In this document: piece after piece, positions 43,983 through 52,443 of the stretch
How the letters are laid out: each line of letters opens with the position of its first letter
Position numbering within the stretch: position 1 is the first letter of the stretch
NCBI GenBank assembly: GCA_902491215.1
Contig: CABUGV010000008.1
Location: 1 to 64,000, forward strand
Direction: 5' to 3'
Source: 43-108 sp001915545
GTDB lineage: Bacteria; Bacteroidota; Bacteroidia; Bacteroidales; Bacteroidaceae
Length of the DNA: 64,000 nucleotides
Made by a program: the position numbers and the translations under genes
The notes under the pieces: generated by a model
Told to the model about the DNA's origin: nothing
Databases searched by the model: none
What the model saw: only the letters and a program-made list of their open reading frames with translations

Positions 43983-45116
43983 ATGTCACAATTGATTATT
44001 ATGCATTTTATAGAGTTCATGAAAGATATAGCAGTCCACAAAAATCATATAGGAAAGTATAAGACTGCAGGAAATTATGTCAGTGCCTTTCGTTCATTCA
44101 GTACATTCCTTTCACTGTATACCGGAACTGACGACATCGAAATTGGAGATATCGACCATCTGCTTATGCAGAAGTACGAATTTTACCTTCTAAACACAAG
44201 ACAAATCACGCGAAATGCCAGCTCGGCATATATAAGATGTCTGAGAGCAACATACAATATGGCTGTTGAGGAAGACATGACAGCAGATCGCAAACCATTC
44301 AGGAAAGTTTACACAGGAGTGGACAAGACACAGAAACGAGCACTCAACAGAGCCACTCTCACAGCCATAATACAACTTGATTTCAGCAGAAATCCGCGTC
44401 TGGAATTCTACCGCGACATTTTCTTTTTCAGTTTCCTCGCACGAGGCATGTCGTTCATCGACATAGCAAAACTGAAAGTAAGCAATATTGTCGGGGGCAA
44501 CATTGTATACCATCGAAGCAAGACAGGTCAGAAACTTACAGTGAAAATCGACCGGCTTATGGGAGAAATCATCCAAAAATACCATCAAAAAGGCTCAGAA
44601 CGCATTTTCCCTATAATAAGCGATGTGTACAACCCACGAGAATACGACACAGCCATACACAAATACAATCACGCCCTTCGGCAGATTGCAGAACATGCAA
44701 ATCTGAAGAACCGATTGACATCGTATGCGGCACGCCACAGCTGGGCCACAATTGCATACGAGCTGAACATTTCAATGAAGATTATCAGCGCAGGCATGGG
44801 ACATACGTCCGAAAAAACGACTATGATATATTTGCGTTCGATAAGCAACGAAGAAATTGATGACGCCTGCTCCGTAATTGCGGGAAATATCCTTAAACAG
44901 CAGAAAACAAAATACTGCAACAGACATAAACACAAATACGGTATAGAAATTACAGGGAGAACAAGATTTTCGGGCATAAAAAAACCTCTCGGGAAGAGAG
45001 GGAATCTAACTGACGGCAAATGTAGGCATATTTTTCACTTCAACAAAGAAATGAGACGGAAAAAGTCTGATAATTTTAGAAAAAAGTATGCTTTATTAGA
45101 AAAAGCACAGATTTAG
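43983..45116 (+). CDS. Bacteroidota-type tyrosine recombinase (candidate DNA invertase)
   Basis: This 377-residue phage-integrase-family protein has an N-terminal SAM-like core-binding domain (about 8-110, HIGKYKTAGNYVSAFRSFS). The catalytic domain has R154 (ARGMSFIDIAKL), a Lys near 180, R251-H252 in LTSYAARHSWAT (Tyr in place of the first His, common in this group), H274 (GMGHTSE) and Tyr283 (MIYLRSI). Related recombinases in Bacteroides invert promoters of surface genes. Immediately downstream lie an inverted-repeat pair and a large surface lipoprotein gene. The left repeat lies inside its 3' end, so inversion would change the last 40 residues (after residue 338). Confidence 0.9.
   Translation: MSQLIIMHFIEFMKDIAVHKNHIGKYKTAGNYVSAFRSFSTFLSLYTGTDDIEIGDIDHLLMQKYEFYLLNTRQITRNASSAYIRCLRATYNMAVEEDMTADRKPFRKVYTGVDKTQKRALNRATLTAIIQLDFSRNPRLEFYRDIFFFSFLARGMSFIDIAKLKVSNIVGGNIVYHRSKTGQKLTVKIDRLMGEIIQKYHQKGSERIFPIISDVYNPREYDTAIHKYNHALRQIAEHANLKNRLTSYAARHSWATIAYELNISMKIISAGMGHTSEKTTMIYLRSISNEEIDDACSVIAGNILKQQKTKYCNRHKHKYGIEITGRTRFSGIKKPLGKRGNLTDGKCRHIFHFNKEMRRKKSDNFRKKYALLEKAQI
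44985..44998. repeat. inverted repeat, left copy (candidate inversion site)
   Basis: CCTCTCGGGAAGAG is the exact reverse complement of bases 45344-45357. The extended sequence is itself nearly palindromic (CCTCTC-GGGAA-GAGAGG, 44985-45001). It lies in the last part of the recombinase gene. Confidence 0.65.
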
Positions 45117-45127
45117 AGCACAAGAAC

Positions 45128-45160
45128 CAAACATACGGATACGACGAGGCGGTATATCAA
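45128..45160 (-). promoter_or_regulatory. promoter inside the inverted-repeat interval, facing away from the surface gene
   Basis: On the minus strand TATGTTTG (45135-45128) matches TAnnTTTG, with TTG at 45160-45158 (22-base spacer). In the present orientation it reads back toward the recombinase. Inversion between the repeats would turn it toward the lipoprotein gene, about 215 bases before its ATG. Confidence 0.5.
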
Positions 45161-45179
45161 TTGCAGAAAATTGATATAC
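45152..45179. promoter_or_regulatory. 11-bp perfect palindrome inside the invertible interval
   Basis: GTATATCAATT (45152-45162) and AATTGATATAC (45169-45179) flank a GCAGAA loop. It overlaps the -33 region of the internal promoter, so it could be a protein-binding site or an RNA hairpin. No T-tract follows. Confidence 0.5.
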
Positions 45180-45343
45180 TTAAACTTCATGCGCCATAGC
45201 GCCAGAAAAACACCCTTTCAGGAACCCCATAACCTTAAAAAACCATTATACCCAATTATTTTTTATCCCCATAAACACAATATCACACATCAAAAAGCTA
45301 TAGTCCTCATATACCAAATAAAAATTCATGCAATTCTGTACAC

Positions 45344-45357
45344 CTCTTCCCGAGAGG
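45344..45357. repeat. inverted repeat, right copy (candidate inversion site)
   Basis: CTCTTCCCGAGAGG is the exact reverse complement of 44985-44998. It sits in the palindrome ACACCTCT-TCCCG-AGAGGTGT, 71 bases before the lipoprotein ATG. From here to 45428 no TAnnTTTG box reads toward that gene. Confidence 0.65.
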
Positions 45358-45427
45358 TGTATTGAAGCACATCTTGAGGGGATAAATAGTGGTACATATT
45401 GTAATAGTTTTTTTAATTAATTTAAAC

Positions 45428-48400
45428 ATGAAAAGAAAGTTTGTAAATGCAATCTTGTTCGGGGCTCTCATTGTAGCTTCGTCAAGCGTAGTGCAGTCTT
45501 GTAAGGACTATGACGACGACATCGACGGCCTTCAGACTGAGATTACAACAAGCGCAGAAGACCTTACATCGCTCATCGACGAGAAGGTTGCCAACGTACA
45601 GAAGGAGATAACATCTCTCGAAAGCCAGATTCCGGCGCTCGAGGAGGCTTACAAGGCCGCCGACGCAGCTCTGAACACTGCCATCGAGAATGCTACCAAC
45701 GACGCCAAGGGCTACGCTGACATTCAGGCGGCAGAAGCTCAGACTGCGGCTATCGCTGCAGCTCAGAACGCCGTGGAACAGGCTAAGAGTGAACTTCAGG
45801 CATCGCTCGATGCAGCAAACAAGATCATCGACGAGCAGGGAAAAACCGTATCGTCTCTTCTTGAAGCCGACAAGACTCTCACTAGCGGTATAGAAGCAGC
45901 TCAAGCTCAGGCAGACAAGGCATACGCACTTGCAGAACAAGCATCACAGACTGCAGCAGAAAACAAGGCTGAAATTGAAAAACTCAGCACTGATCTTGGA
46001 AAGATCAAAGAAACGCTCAATTCGCAGATTACTATCTTCGGCGAACAGATTTCAGACATATTGGCTACTGCCAACCAGAACAAAGCCGACATCGAGGCTC
46101 AGGAAGCAGCTCTTGCACAGGTGAAGGCAGACAACGAGAAGGCTCTTCAGGCCCTTGGCAACGAGGATGAAGAACTCAGGAAACTCATAGAAGCAAACCA
46201 AACTTCTATCGAAACAACTCAGAAAGACATAGAAGAACTAAAGAAATCTGTTGCTGACAATCTTGCAGCTGCACAGCTTTACGCAGAAAGCCTTGTAAAC
46301 GGAGCCAAGAAAGAGCTTCAGGATCAGATTGATAATGTAAATATAGATATCACAACCCTCAAGACTCAGTACAGCAATCTTGAAGGAGAGATCAATCAGT
46401 TGAAAGCAGACTTCGCTTCAGATCTGAATGATGCCATTAATGGAGTAAACGGAGAAATAGATGGACTCGAACTCAAGGTCAACGGTATAACAACCGACCT
46501 GACAAGTCTTTCAGGAAGAGTAGACGTTGCAGAAGACGACATCGAATATCTGAAAGCAGCTCTTGAAGAATTGCTCGGAAGCGAAAGTGGTGACGGAGAT
46601 GGAAGTGGCGAAAATCCTGGAGGAACAATTGAGGCTTTGGAAGGCAGAATCAAAGCAAACGAAGACAACATATCAAGTATAAATGATTCTATTGCCAGCA
46701 TTAACGAGAACCTGCTTATTCTTAGCCAAAACCTTGCCAACATGATAACCAACATCATTGTGCAGGATACGGCTCAGTTAGAAAATGTTTATGCGAAAGT
46801 CACCAGATATACAACAAACCCTGGTGAAGCCGGTAAAATTTATTACGAATCAAATAGCCATAAAGTATACTTCCCTTACAAAGGTGCATCTGGAGCTTCA
46901 ACACTCGAAATGAACCAATATAATGTAGAAAGGAATGGAGGATATCTTTATCTGACTATCAATCCTACAAATGTAAACTTCGAAGACACTCCATTAATGC
47001 TGGAAAACAGCCTTGGAGAATCTGCCAACAACGGAGCAAACAACAGCTACGCATGGAGTTTGGATGAACTTGATCAGTCTCAGAGAAAGACTCCTATTAC
47101 AAGATCCGGTCTTGAAAACGAAAATGCATCAAGCAACGGTCTATATCAGGCAAAGCTTATACTTGACCAGAACAACAAGTTTGACGCTCCTGCGACAAAC
47201 GATAAAGTTGCATATGCCGTAGTAACAGAATACAAGACTACGAACAATAAAACAAACGAAGATGGTACCACTGAAAAGGAGACAAAGACACATAAGGTAT
47301 ATTCAAAATATGAAATAAGCCTTAATACAGTAGAAGCCGACCATCTTACAGATCAAGACATTGAGCTCAAGGGATTGTATGTTGACGGCACAACTCCAGC
47401 CGGAAGTGGAACCGGATGCGATCTTAAGTTCAAAGTAGGTGTAAACGAGAACCTTGGAGGCTACCTGGTTATGTCACCGGAAAGAGAAACACCAGCCAAA
47501 GCCGGTGATAAGGTTTACATGAAATATCTTACTTGTGTAAGAGCCTGCAAATCGCAGACTCCAACAACAAATGACGAGAATCTTGTTAATTCCATGAATG
47601 CAAACGCCGGACTCAATCAGGCTTTGGATGAAAACAATGAGGCTTTTGACAAGATTCTTATCAATAAGAACATCGAAAACGGTGCTATATATACATTCGC
47701 ATATTATATATGGAACTATGACGGTTCGATTTACAAGAAGGAATTCAATGTAATATTCACAAAGGTTCTGATTGCAGAACAGACTCTTGCATGGAGCAAT
47801 GAACCAACTTCAACATCGACAAGTGTTGAGTTTGAAGGAGATCCGAAGTTCAATACTACTGCATGTATGACATCAGCACGAAACGTTTGGGTTTCAAATG
47901 CTACAAAAGTCAAGGTTGAAGGCAATGTCAACTCGATGGCCAACAACGCCTTTAAGAATATCGAGTTCTACAACAATGAGGATAACGTTGTAAAGGACGT
48001 AATGATAAGCGGCGTTACCAGCAGCATGGAAAATATAAATGTAAACGCCATAGCTAAGATGACGCTTACTTATGATCCTTCGGCTGTTGAATATGGCAAG
48101 ACATACACTATACCTGTCGTATTCTACAATGAGCAGAACAACGAGGTCAATACTGTAAATATCAAGTTCACAATGAATCGTCCTACAAAATATGACAACA
48201 ACATCGTCCTTATTGAGGCCGCATTCAACGGAAATCAGACTACAGCATGGGCTCAGTATGATCAAAACATTGACGGATATGCTTATTATGACATCAACGG
48301 TTCTATTGCAAACACTATAGATGGTGCAGTTGAAAGACTCCAAGAATTTGACGCTTGTCATGTAAGATTCAATGATCCAACTGATTATACTAGACCTGAG

Positions 48401-48970
48401 AACAGTGCTTATCAGCCATCTCAGTTGCCAACACCTGGGGATTACAATATGATTGTACCAAAACAGGCTGTTGTTGATGAATTTGTATACAAGAACTTTG
48501 AAAGTGGTATTGAATACTACCGTTTCTCTAACATTTGGAAAGCAACTAAGACATTTGATATTGTATTCAAGAGTCCTATCAAGTATGCAGAAGCTAAATT
48601 CGAGAACAACCTGACAGTACTCTACAATGGAGGCGAACTCAGAATCGGAGATAGCCGTATTTCATGCCAGGATCCATCAACAGCTACAACTAAAGAAATC
48701 AACTTCTTTGGAAGTGCTGCTGATGTAAGAATTGACAATGTAAGTGTTGAATTTGCAGAACCAGGCAACAGCAACAATGCGTTGATTGGCGCAGCAACTG
48801 TTGAAAGCGATGGCTCTGGTATCAAGATAACAACAACAAATACTGTTGCTATGCAAAGAGATACAGACATCAAGTTCAACCTCAAAGTTGTTGACAAGTT
48901 CGGTTGTACATCATACAAACCATTTACTGTCAAAGTTGTCAAGAATGATTCCGGAAACGGTAACAACTGA
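45428..48970 (+). CDS. large coiled-coil surface lipoprotein, probably phase-variable
   Basis: This 1180-residue protein starts MKRKFVNAILFGALIVASSS, with lipobox VVQSC and mature end CKDYDDDIDGLQ (the CKDYDDDI motif recurs in Bacteroides surface/S-layer-like lipoproteins). The frame opens 13 codons earlier, but the signal peptide fixes the start. Residues about 30-410 are Ala/Glu/Gln/Lys-rich heptad coiled coil. A Gly/Ser/Asp linker follows (GSESGDGDGSGENPGG), then more heptads, then about 700 residues of beta-rich domains. An adhesin or S-layer-type role is inferred. The upstream inverted repeats and recombinase suggest on/off control. Confidence 0.85.
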   Translation: MKRKFVNAILFGALIVASSSVVQSCKDYDDDIDGLQTEITTSAEDLTSLIDEKVANVQKEITSLESQIPALEEAYKAADAALNTAIENATNDAKGYADIQAAEAQTAAIAAAQNAVEQAKSELQASLDAANKIIDEQGKTVSSLLEADKTLTSGIEAAQAQADKAYALAEQASQTAAENKAEIEKLSTDLGKIKETLNSQITIFGEQISDILATANQNKADIEAQEAALAQVKADNEKALQALGNEDEELRKLIEANQTSIETTQKDIEELKKSVADNLAAAQLYAESLVNGAKKELQDQIDNVNIDITTLKTQYSNLEGEINQLKADFASDLNDAINGVNGEIDGLELKVNGITTDLTSLSGRVDVAEDDIEYLKAALEELLGSESGDGDGSGENPGGTIEALEGRIKANEDNISSINDSIASINENLLILSQNLANMITNIIVQDTAQLENVYAKVTRYTTNPGEAGKIYYESNSHKVYFPYKGASGASTLEMNQYNVERNGGYLYLTINPTNVNFEDTPLMLENSLGESANNGANNSYAWSLDELDQSQRKTPITRSGLENENASSNGLYQAKLILDQNNKFDAPATNDKVAYAVVTEYKTTNNKTNEDGTTEKETKTHKVYSKYEISLNTVEADHLTDQDIELKGLYVDGTTPAGSGTGCDLKFKVGVNENLGGYLVMSPERETPAKAGDKVYMKYLTCVRACKSQTPTTNDENLVNSMNANAGLNQALDENNEAFDKILINKNIENGAIYTFAYYIWNYDGSIYKKEFNVIFTKVLIAEQTLAWSNEPTSTSTSVEFEGDPKFNTTACMTSARNVWVSNATKVKVEGNVNSMANNAFKNIEFYNNEDNVVKDVMISGVTSSMENINVNAIAKMTLTYDPSAVEYGKTYTIPVVFYNEQNNEVNTVNIKFTMNRPTKYDNNIVLIEAAFNGNQTTAWAQYDQNIDGYAYYDINGSIANTIDGAVERLQEFDACHVRFNDPTDYTRPENSAYQPSQLPTPGDYNMIVPKQAVVDEFVYKNFESGIEYYRFSNIWKATKTFDIVFKSPIKYAEAKFENNLTVLYNGGELRIGDSRISCQDPSTATTKEINFFGSAADVRIDNVSVEFAEPGNSNNALIGAATVESDGSGIKITTTNTVAMQRDTDIKFNLKVVDKFGCTSYKPFTVKVVKNDSGNGNN

Positions 48971-48994
48971 TTCAATCTAAATGACAAAAACAAG

Positions 48995-49038
48995 AAGTAA
49001 GAGGGATTAATGAGGGAACTCTATTCCCTCTTACTTTT
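48995..49038 (+). terminator. terminator after the surface lipoprotein gene
   Basis: AAGTAAGAGGGA (48995-49006) pairs with TCCCTCTTACTT (49025-49036), followed by TT. The next gene starts 17 bases later, so read-through or a promoter inside the hairpin region is needed for it. Confidence 0.85.
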
Positions 49039-49054
49039 ATTAAAAACATACTAC

Positions 49055-49657
49055 ATGAAAAGGATATTATATTTTTATATAATAATTCCAGTTACAATAT
49101 TCGCTTGTTCATGCAACGGCGACGTGGTTAAACGCAAAGCAGATGATGCAAAACGCAAAGCTACTGTTGAAGCTCCAGATTCAACAATTGTAGTATCCGT
49201 AAGCCGTATTAAAGACGACACTCTATATGCAAAATCAATAGAGACTGGAAGAGAGTACAAATATTTCTACACAGAAGCCATCAAAAACAAAAAAATTCAT
49301 GGAAAACTTACAGTCGAAGATACTCTAGCCATTACGGCAAATCACAAACTTCACGAACTGACAAAAGCAATCAACTTGTCTAATCTGTTAGGGCTATGGA
49401 TGATAGAGGGAAAAGACTGCGAAGGCTTCAGATTTTGCAATAACAGCACAATATCGCCTGTAAATATGTCAAATCTACTTTTCAAAGAATGGGATATATA
49501 TAATGGTGACCTATATATCACATACAATAATGAAACAACATCTAAAAATACAAAGGAAAAAGTCCGAATAAATATTCTCGACGAGAACAATCTGAACATA
49601 ACTATAAATGATGCCGATTTGATATGTAAAAAGCGTGGACTTATTACAATCGACTGA
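49055..49657 (+). CDS. lipoprotein of unknown function
   Basis: This 200-residue protein starts MKRILYFYIIIPVTIFACSCNG, a type II signal peptide with lipobox IFACSC. The longer frame from 49010 begins inside the preceding terminator and is rejected. The body has NLLGLWMIEGKDCEGFRFCNN and LYITYNNET, suggesting a lipocalin-like barrel (G-x-W near a strand start). No family is recognised with confidence. It follows the surface lipoprotein gene across a hairpin and may be partly cotranscribed. Confidence 0.7.
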   Translation: MKRILYFYIIIPVTIFACSCNGDVVKRKADDAKRKATVEAPDSTIVVSVSRIKDDTLYAKSIETGREYKYFYTEAIKNKKIHGKLTVEDTLAITANHKLHELTKAINLSNLLGLWMIEGKDCEGFRFCNNSTISPVNMSNLLFKEWDIYNGDLYITYNNETTSKNTKEKVRINILDENNLNITINDADLICKKRGLITID

Positions 49658-49678
49658 TAGCACAATTTCTCTTAGCGA

Positions 49679-49744
49679 CGGAGTGAAAATTCATAATTCG
49701 CACTATCCCCAACTCATTTTTTAGCTAAGTTCGTTTTCACTCCG
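49679..49744 (+). terminator. long-range inverted repeat after the lipoprotein gene
   Basis: CGGAGTGAAAA (49679-49689) is inverted as TTTTCACTCCG (49734-49744), with the inner pair CTTAGC/GCTAAG. It lies 22 bases after the stop. Confidence 0.55.
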
Positions 49745-49775
49745 CCAATTTTAATTTTTTCATAATATAATGCAC

Positions 49776-49816
49776 AGCTCTGCTTCTCCGAAAATGGAGT
49801 AGCGGAGCTATTTTTT
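49776..49816 (+). terminator. intrinsic terminator before argR
   Basis: AGCTCTGC and CTCC (49776-49789) pair with GGAG and GCGGAGCT (49796-49809) with small mismatches; six Ts follow. Confidence 0.8.
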
Positions 49817-49858
49817 GTATGAATATTTGCATAAAATTCCGCAAATCGAAAATTTATA

Positions 49859-49907
49859 ACATTTTATGCATAAAAATGTAGTACAATCATTGTATATTCA
49901 TGCATAT
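49859..49907. promoter_or_regulatory. candidate ArgR operator(s)
   Basis: Bases 49859-49879 are a near-perfect palindrome centred on ATGCAT (ACATTTT...AAAAATGT). A weaker one (ATATTCATGCATAT) covers 49894-49907, next to the argR -7 box. AT-rich palindromes of this size and position fit ARG boxes and autoregulation by ArgR. Confidence 0.5.
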
Positions 49908-49911
49908 TTAG

Positions 49912-49919
49912 TATTTTTG
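49912..49919 (+). promoter_or_regulatory. -7 box of the arginine operon
   Basis: TATTTTTG matches TAnnTTTG, 27 bases before the argR ATG. Confidence 0.65.
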
Positions 49920-49945
49920 CATCACAAAAGGAATAAATATACAAT

Positions 49946-50413
49946 ATGAAAAATAAATCCACGCGTCTAAGCACTATACGTGAGATAATTTCACGAAAAG
50001 AAATAGGCAGTCAGGAACAACTGCTCGACGAGCTGTCAAAAGAGGGTTACACGCTGACACAAGCTACTCTGTCAAGAGACCTCAAGCAACTCAAGGTTGC
50101 AAAAACAGCCACAGCCAACGGTGGATATTCATACATCATTCCGGAACAAAAGAACTACAGACGTGTGATGTATTCAAGTCCTCCAATAAACAACAGATGG
50201 GGATTTACTTCCATTCAGTTCTCCGGCAACATTGCAGTAGTCAAGACAAAACCAGGATATGCAAGCAGTCTGGCATCTGACATTGACAGCAGAAACATTC
50301 CTGAAATAATCGGAACTATTGCAGGAGACGACACAATAATGCTTATCATGGCAGAGGGAGCTTCGCAGGAAGACGTTTCGGACGCACTGCACCCGCTTAT
50401 GCACATGCAATAA
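49946..50413 (+). CDS. argR: arginine repressor
   Basis: This 155-residue protein has an N-terminal winged helix (residues 1-75: RLSTIREIISRKEIGSQEQLLDELSKEGYTLTQATLSRDLKQL) and a C-terminal arginine-binding hexamer domain (PGYASSLASDIDSRNIPEIIGTIAGDDTIMLIM, with the GDDT motif). It senses arginine and controls arginine synthesis. Here it heads its own operon with a GNAT enzyme, argG, argC and argD, so the operon is probably autoregulated. Confidence 0.96.
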   Translation: MKNKSTRLSTIREIISRKEIGSQEQLLDELSKEGYTLTQATLSRDLKQLKVAKTATANGGYSYIIPEQKNYRRVMYSSPPINNRWGFTSIQFSGNIAVVKTKPGYASSLASDIDSRNIPEIIGTIAGDDTIMLIMAEGASQEDVSDALHPLMHMQ

Positions 50414-50469
50414 GAAAACGACTAAAGCTTAAAATAAACTTAAAAACGATACAGCAAAAAACTAGGAAA

Positions 50470-51114
50470 ATGGAAATAGATGATGACATAAAGGTTGTAG
50501 TTGCAGATGCCTCTCACGAGAAATACGTAGACATCATTCTGGCAACCATTACCGACTCAGCAAAAAAACGCGGTTCGGGCATAGCTTCGCGTACACACGA
50601 ATATCTCGCAACCAAAATGAGAGAACGCAAAGCCATAATTGCCCTAGCCGGTCCTGAAGAGGAATTTGCAGGATTCTGCTACATCGAAAGCTGGGGCAAC
50701 AAGACATACGTTGCAAACTCTGGACTGATTGTCGTAGAGAAATTCCGCAACCATCATCTTGCTACAAGAATCAAGAAGACGGCATTCACTTTGAGCAGAC
50801 TCAGATGGCCTAACGCCAAGTTGTTCGGACTCACCAGCCAGTCTGCAGTAATGAAGATAAACACAGAACTGGGTTATGTGCCTGTAACTTTCGCAGAACT
50901 CACACAAGATGACGCATATTGGGCCGGATGCGGAACACCTGAAAACCCGTGCTGCATAAATTGCGACATTCTTGCACGTACAAACAGAAAGTACTGCGTA
51001 TGTACAGCTATGCTCTACGATCCGGAAAAGCACAAAGGAGAGCCACTGCCGGTGGAACTTCCGCCTGATGTTGTCGAAATGGCAAAAAACGCCGCCGAAC
51101 ACAACATGAGGTAA
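50470..51114 (+). CDS. GNAT acyltransferase of the arginine operon
   Basis: This 214-residue GNAT-fold protein has the acetyl-CoA-binding region KFRNHHLATRIKKTAF and the C-terminal segment GLTSQSAVMKINTELGYVPVTFAELT. An unusual Cys cluster follows (GCGTPENPCCINCDILARTNRKYCVC), which could bind zinc. It lies between argR and argG. Bacteroides make arginine through N-succinylated intermediates, so this is a candidate first-step enzyme acylating glutamate. Acetyl versus succinyl donor is not decidable from sequence. Confidence 0.8.
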   Translation: MEIDDDIKVVVADASHEKYVDIILATITDSAKKRGSGIASRTHEYLATKMRERKAIIALAGPEEEFAGFCYIESWGNKTYVANSGLIVVEKFRNHHLATRIKKTAFTLSRLRWPNAKLFGLTSQSAVMKINTELGYVPVTFAELTQDDAYWAGCGTPENPCCINCDILARTNRKYCVCTAMLYDPEKHKGEPLPVELPPDVVEMAKNAAEHNMR

Positions 51115-51176
51115 TAGAACGGCACAAACTAGAAAACAGAAAAAAAGAAACCAATCAAAAGAAAAACATAATAATC

Positions 51177-52382
51177 ATGGACAAGAAGAAGAAAGTAGTG
51201 GTTGCATTCAGCGGAGGTCTGGATACTTCCTACACGGTGATGTACCTCGCAAAGGAGATGGGTTATGAAGTGCATGCTGCATGCGCCAATACGGGCGGAT
51301 TCAGCGCAGAACAGCTGAAGACCAACGAGGAAAATGCGTACAAGCTGGGTGCAACAAAATACGTGACGCTCGACGTGACACATGAATACTACGAAAAGAG
51401 TCTCAAGTACATGATTTTCGGCAATGTGCTCCGCAACAACTGCTACCCTATTTCTGTCAGCTCAGAAAGAATTTTCCAGGCTATCGCAATAGCCAGATAT
51501 GCAAACGAAATCGGAGCCGATGCCATTGCACACGGTTCAACAGGCGCCGGAAATGACCAGATAAGATTCGACATGACGTTCCTGGTAATGTCTCCGGGAA
51601 TTGAAATAATCACACTCACACGTGACAGGAACCTCACACGTAAGGAAGAGGTTGATTATCTGAACGCTCACGGTTTCAATGCAGATTTCACAAAACTCAA
51701 ATACAGCTACAACATCGGCATTTGGGGAACAAGCATCTGCGGTGGTGAAATTCTTGACTCAAACCAGGGTCTTCCAGAATCGGCTTACCTGAAACATCCT
51801 ACAAAAGAGGGACCAGAACTGCTGAAACTTGGATTTGAAAAAGGAGAGCTCTGCTCTGTCAACGGAAAGACATACAGCGACAAGATAGAAGCAATCAAGG
51901 CTGTCGAAGAAATTGGTGCGGCTTACGGTATCGGACGTGACTGCCACGTGGGCGACACAATTATCGGCATAAAGGGACGTGTGGGATTCGAAGCCGCTGC
52001 GCCGATGCTTATCATAGGTGCTCACCGCTTCCTGGAGAAATACACACTCTCAAAATGGCAGCAGTACTGGAAAGACCAGGTTGCCAACTGGTACGGCATG
52101 TTCCTTCACGAGAGCCAGTATCTTGAACCTGTAATGCCGGACATCGAGGCTATGCTTACAAGTTCACAGCGCAATGTAAACGGTGTCGTAACACTTGAAC
52201 TTCGTCCTCTCGGATTCCAGACTGTAGGTGTTGATTCACCAGATGATCTCGTAAAGAACAAGTTCGGCGAATACGGAGAAGTACAGAAAGGATGGACTGC
52301 AGAAGATGCCAAAGGCTTCATAAAGGTGACATCGACTCCTCTGCGTCTGTACTATGCCTGCCACCCGGACGAAAAGAGATAA
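51177..52382 (+). CDS. argG: argininosuccinate synthase
   Basis: This 401-residue enzyme joins citrulline and aspartate with ATP. Signatures: KVVVAFSGGLDTSYTVMYL (ATP pyrophosphatase loop), AHGSTGAGNDQIRFD, YNIGIWGTSICGGEILD, and GRDCHVGDTIIGIKGRVGFEAAA. It is the third gene of the arginine operon, 62 bases after the GNAT gene and 61 before argC. Confidence 0.96.
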   Translation: MDKKKKVVVAFSGGLDTSYTVMYLAKEMGYEVHAACANTGGFSAEQLKTNEENAYKLGATKYVTLDVTHEYYEKSLKYMIFGNVLRNNCYPISVSSERIFQAIAIARYANEIGADAIAHGSTGAGNDQIRFDMTFLVMSPGIEIITLTRDRNLTRKEEVDYLNAHGFNADFTKLKYSYNIGIWGTSICGGEILDSNQGLPESAYLKHPTKEGPELLKLGFEKGELCSVNGKTYSDKIEAIKAVEEIGAAYGIGRDCHVGDTIIGIKGRVGFEAAAPMLIIGAHRFLEKYTLSKWQQYWKDQVANWYGMFLHESQYLEPVMPDIEAMLTSSQRNVNGVVTLELRPLGFQTVGVDSPDDLVKNKFGEYGEVQKGWTAEDAKGFIKVTSTPLRLYYACHPDEKR

Positions 52383-52443
52383 AAAACAGAGCGGACAAGA
52401 GAATGAACACAAACATACCACATATATATACAAAAAAACAGAT

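Noticed and set aside
44985..45357. Inverted repeats as two separate terminators
   Set aside because: Neither stem is followed by a T-tract on either strand, one is inside a coding region, and the two match each other over 14 bases.
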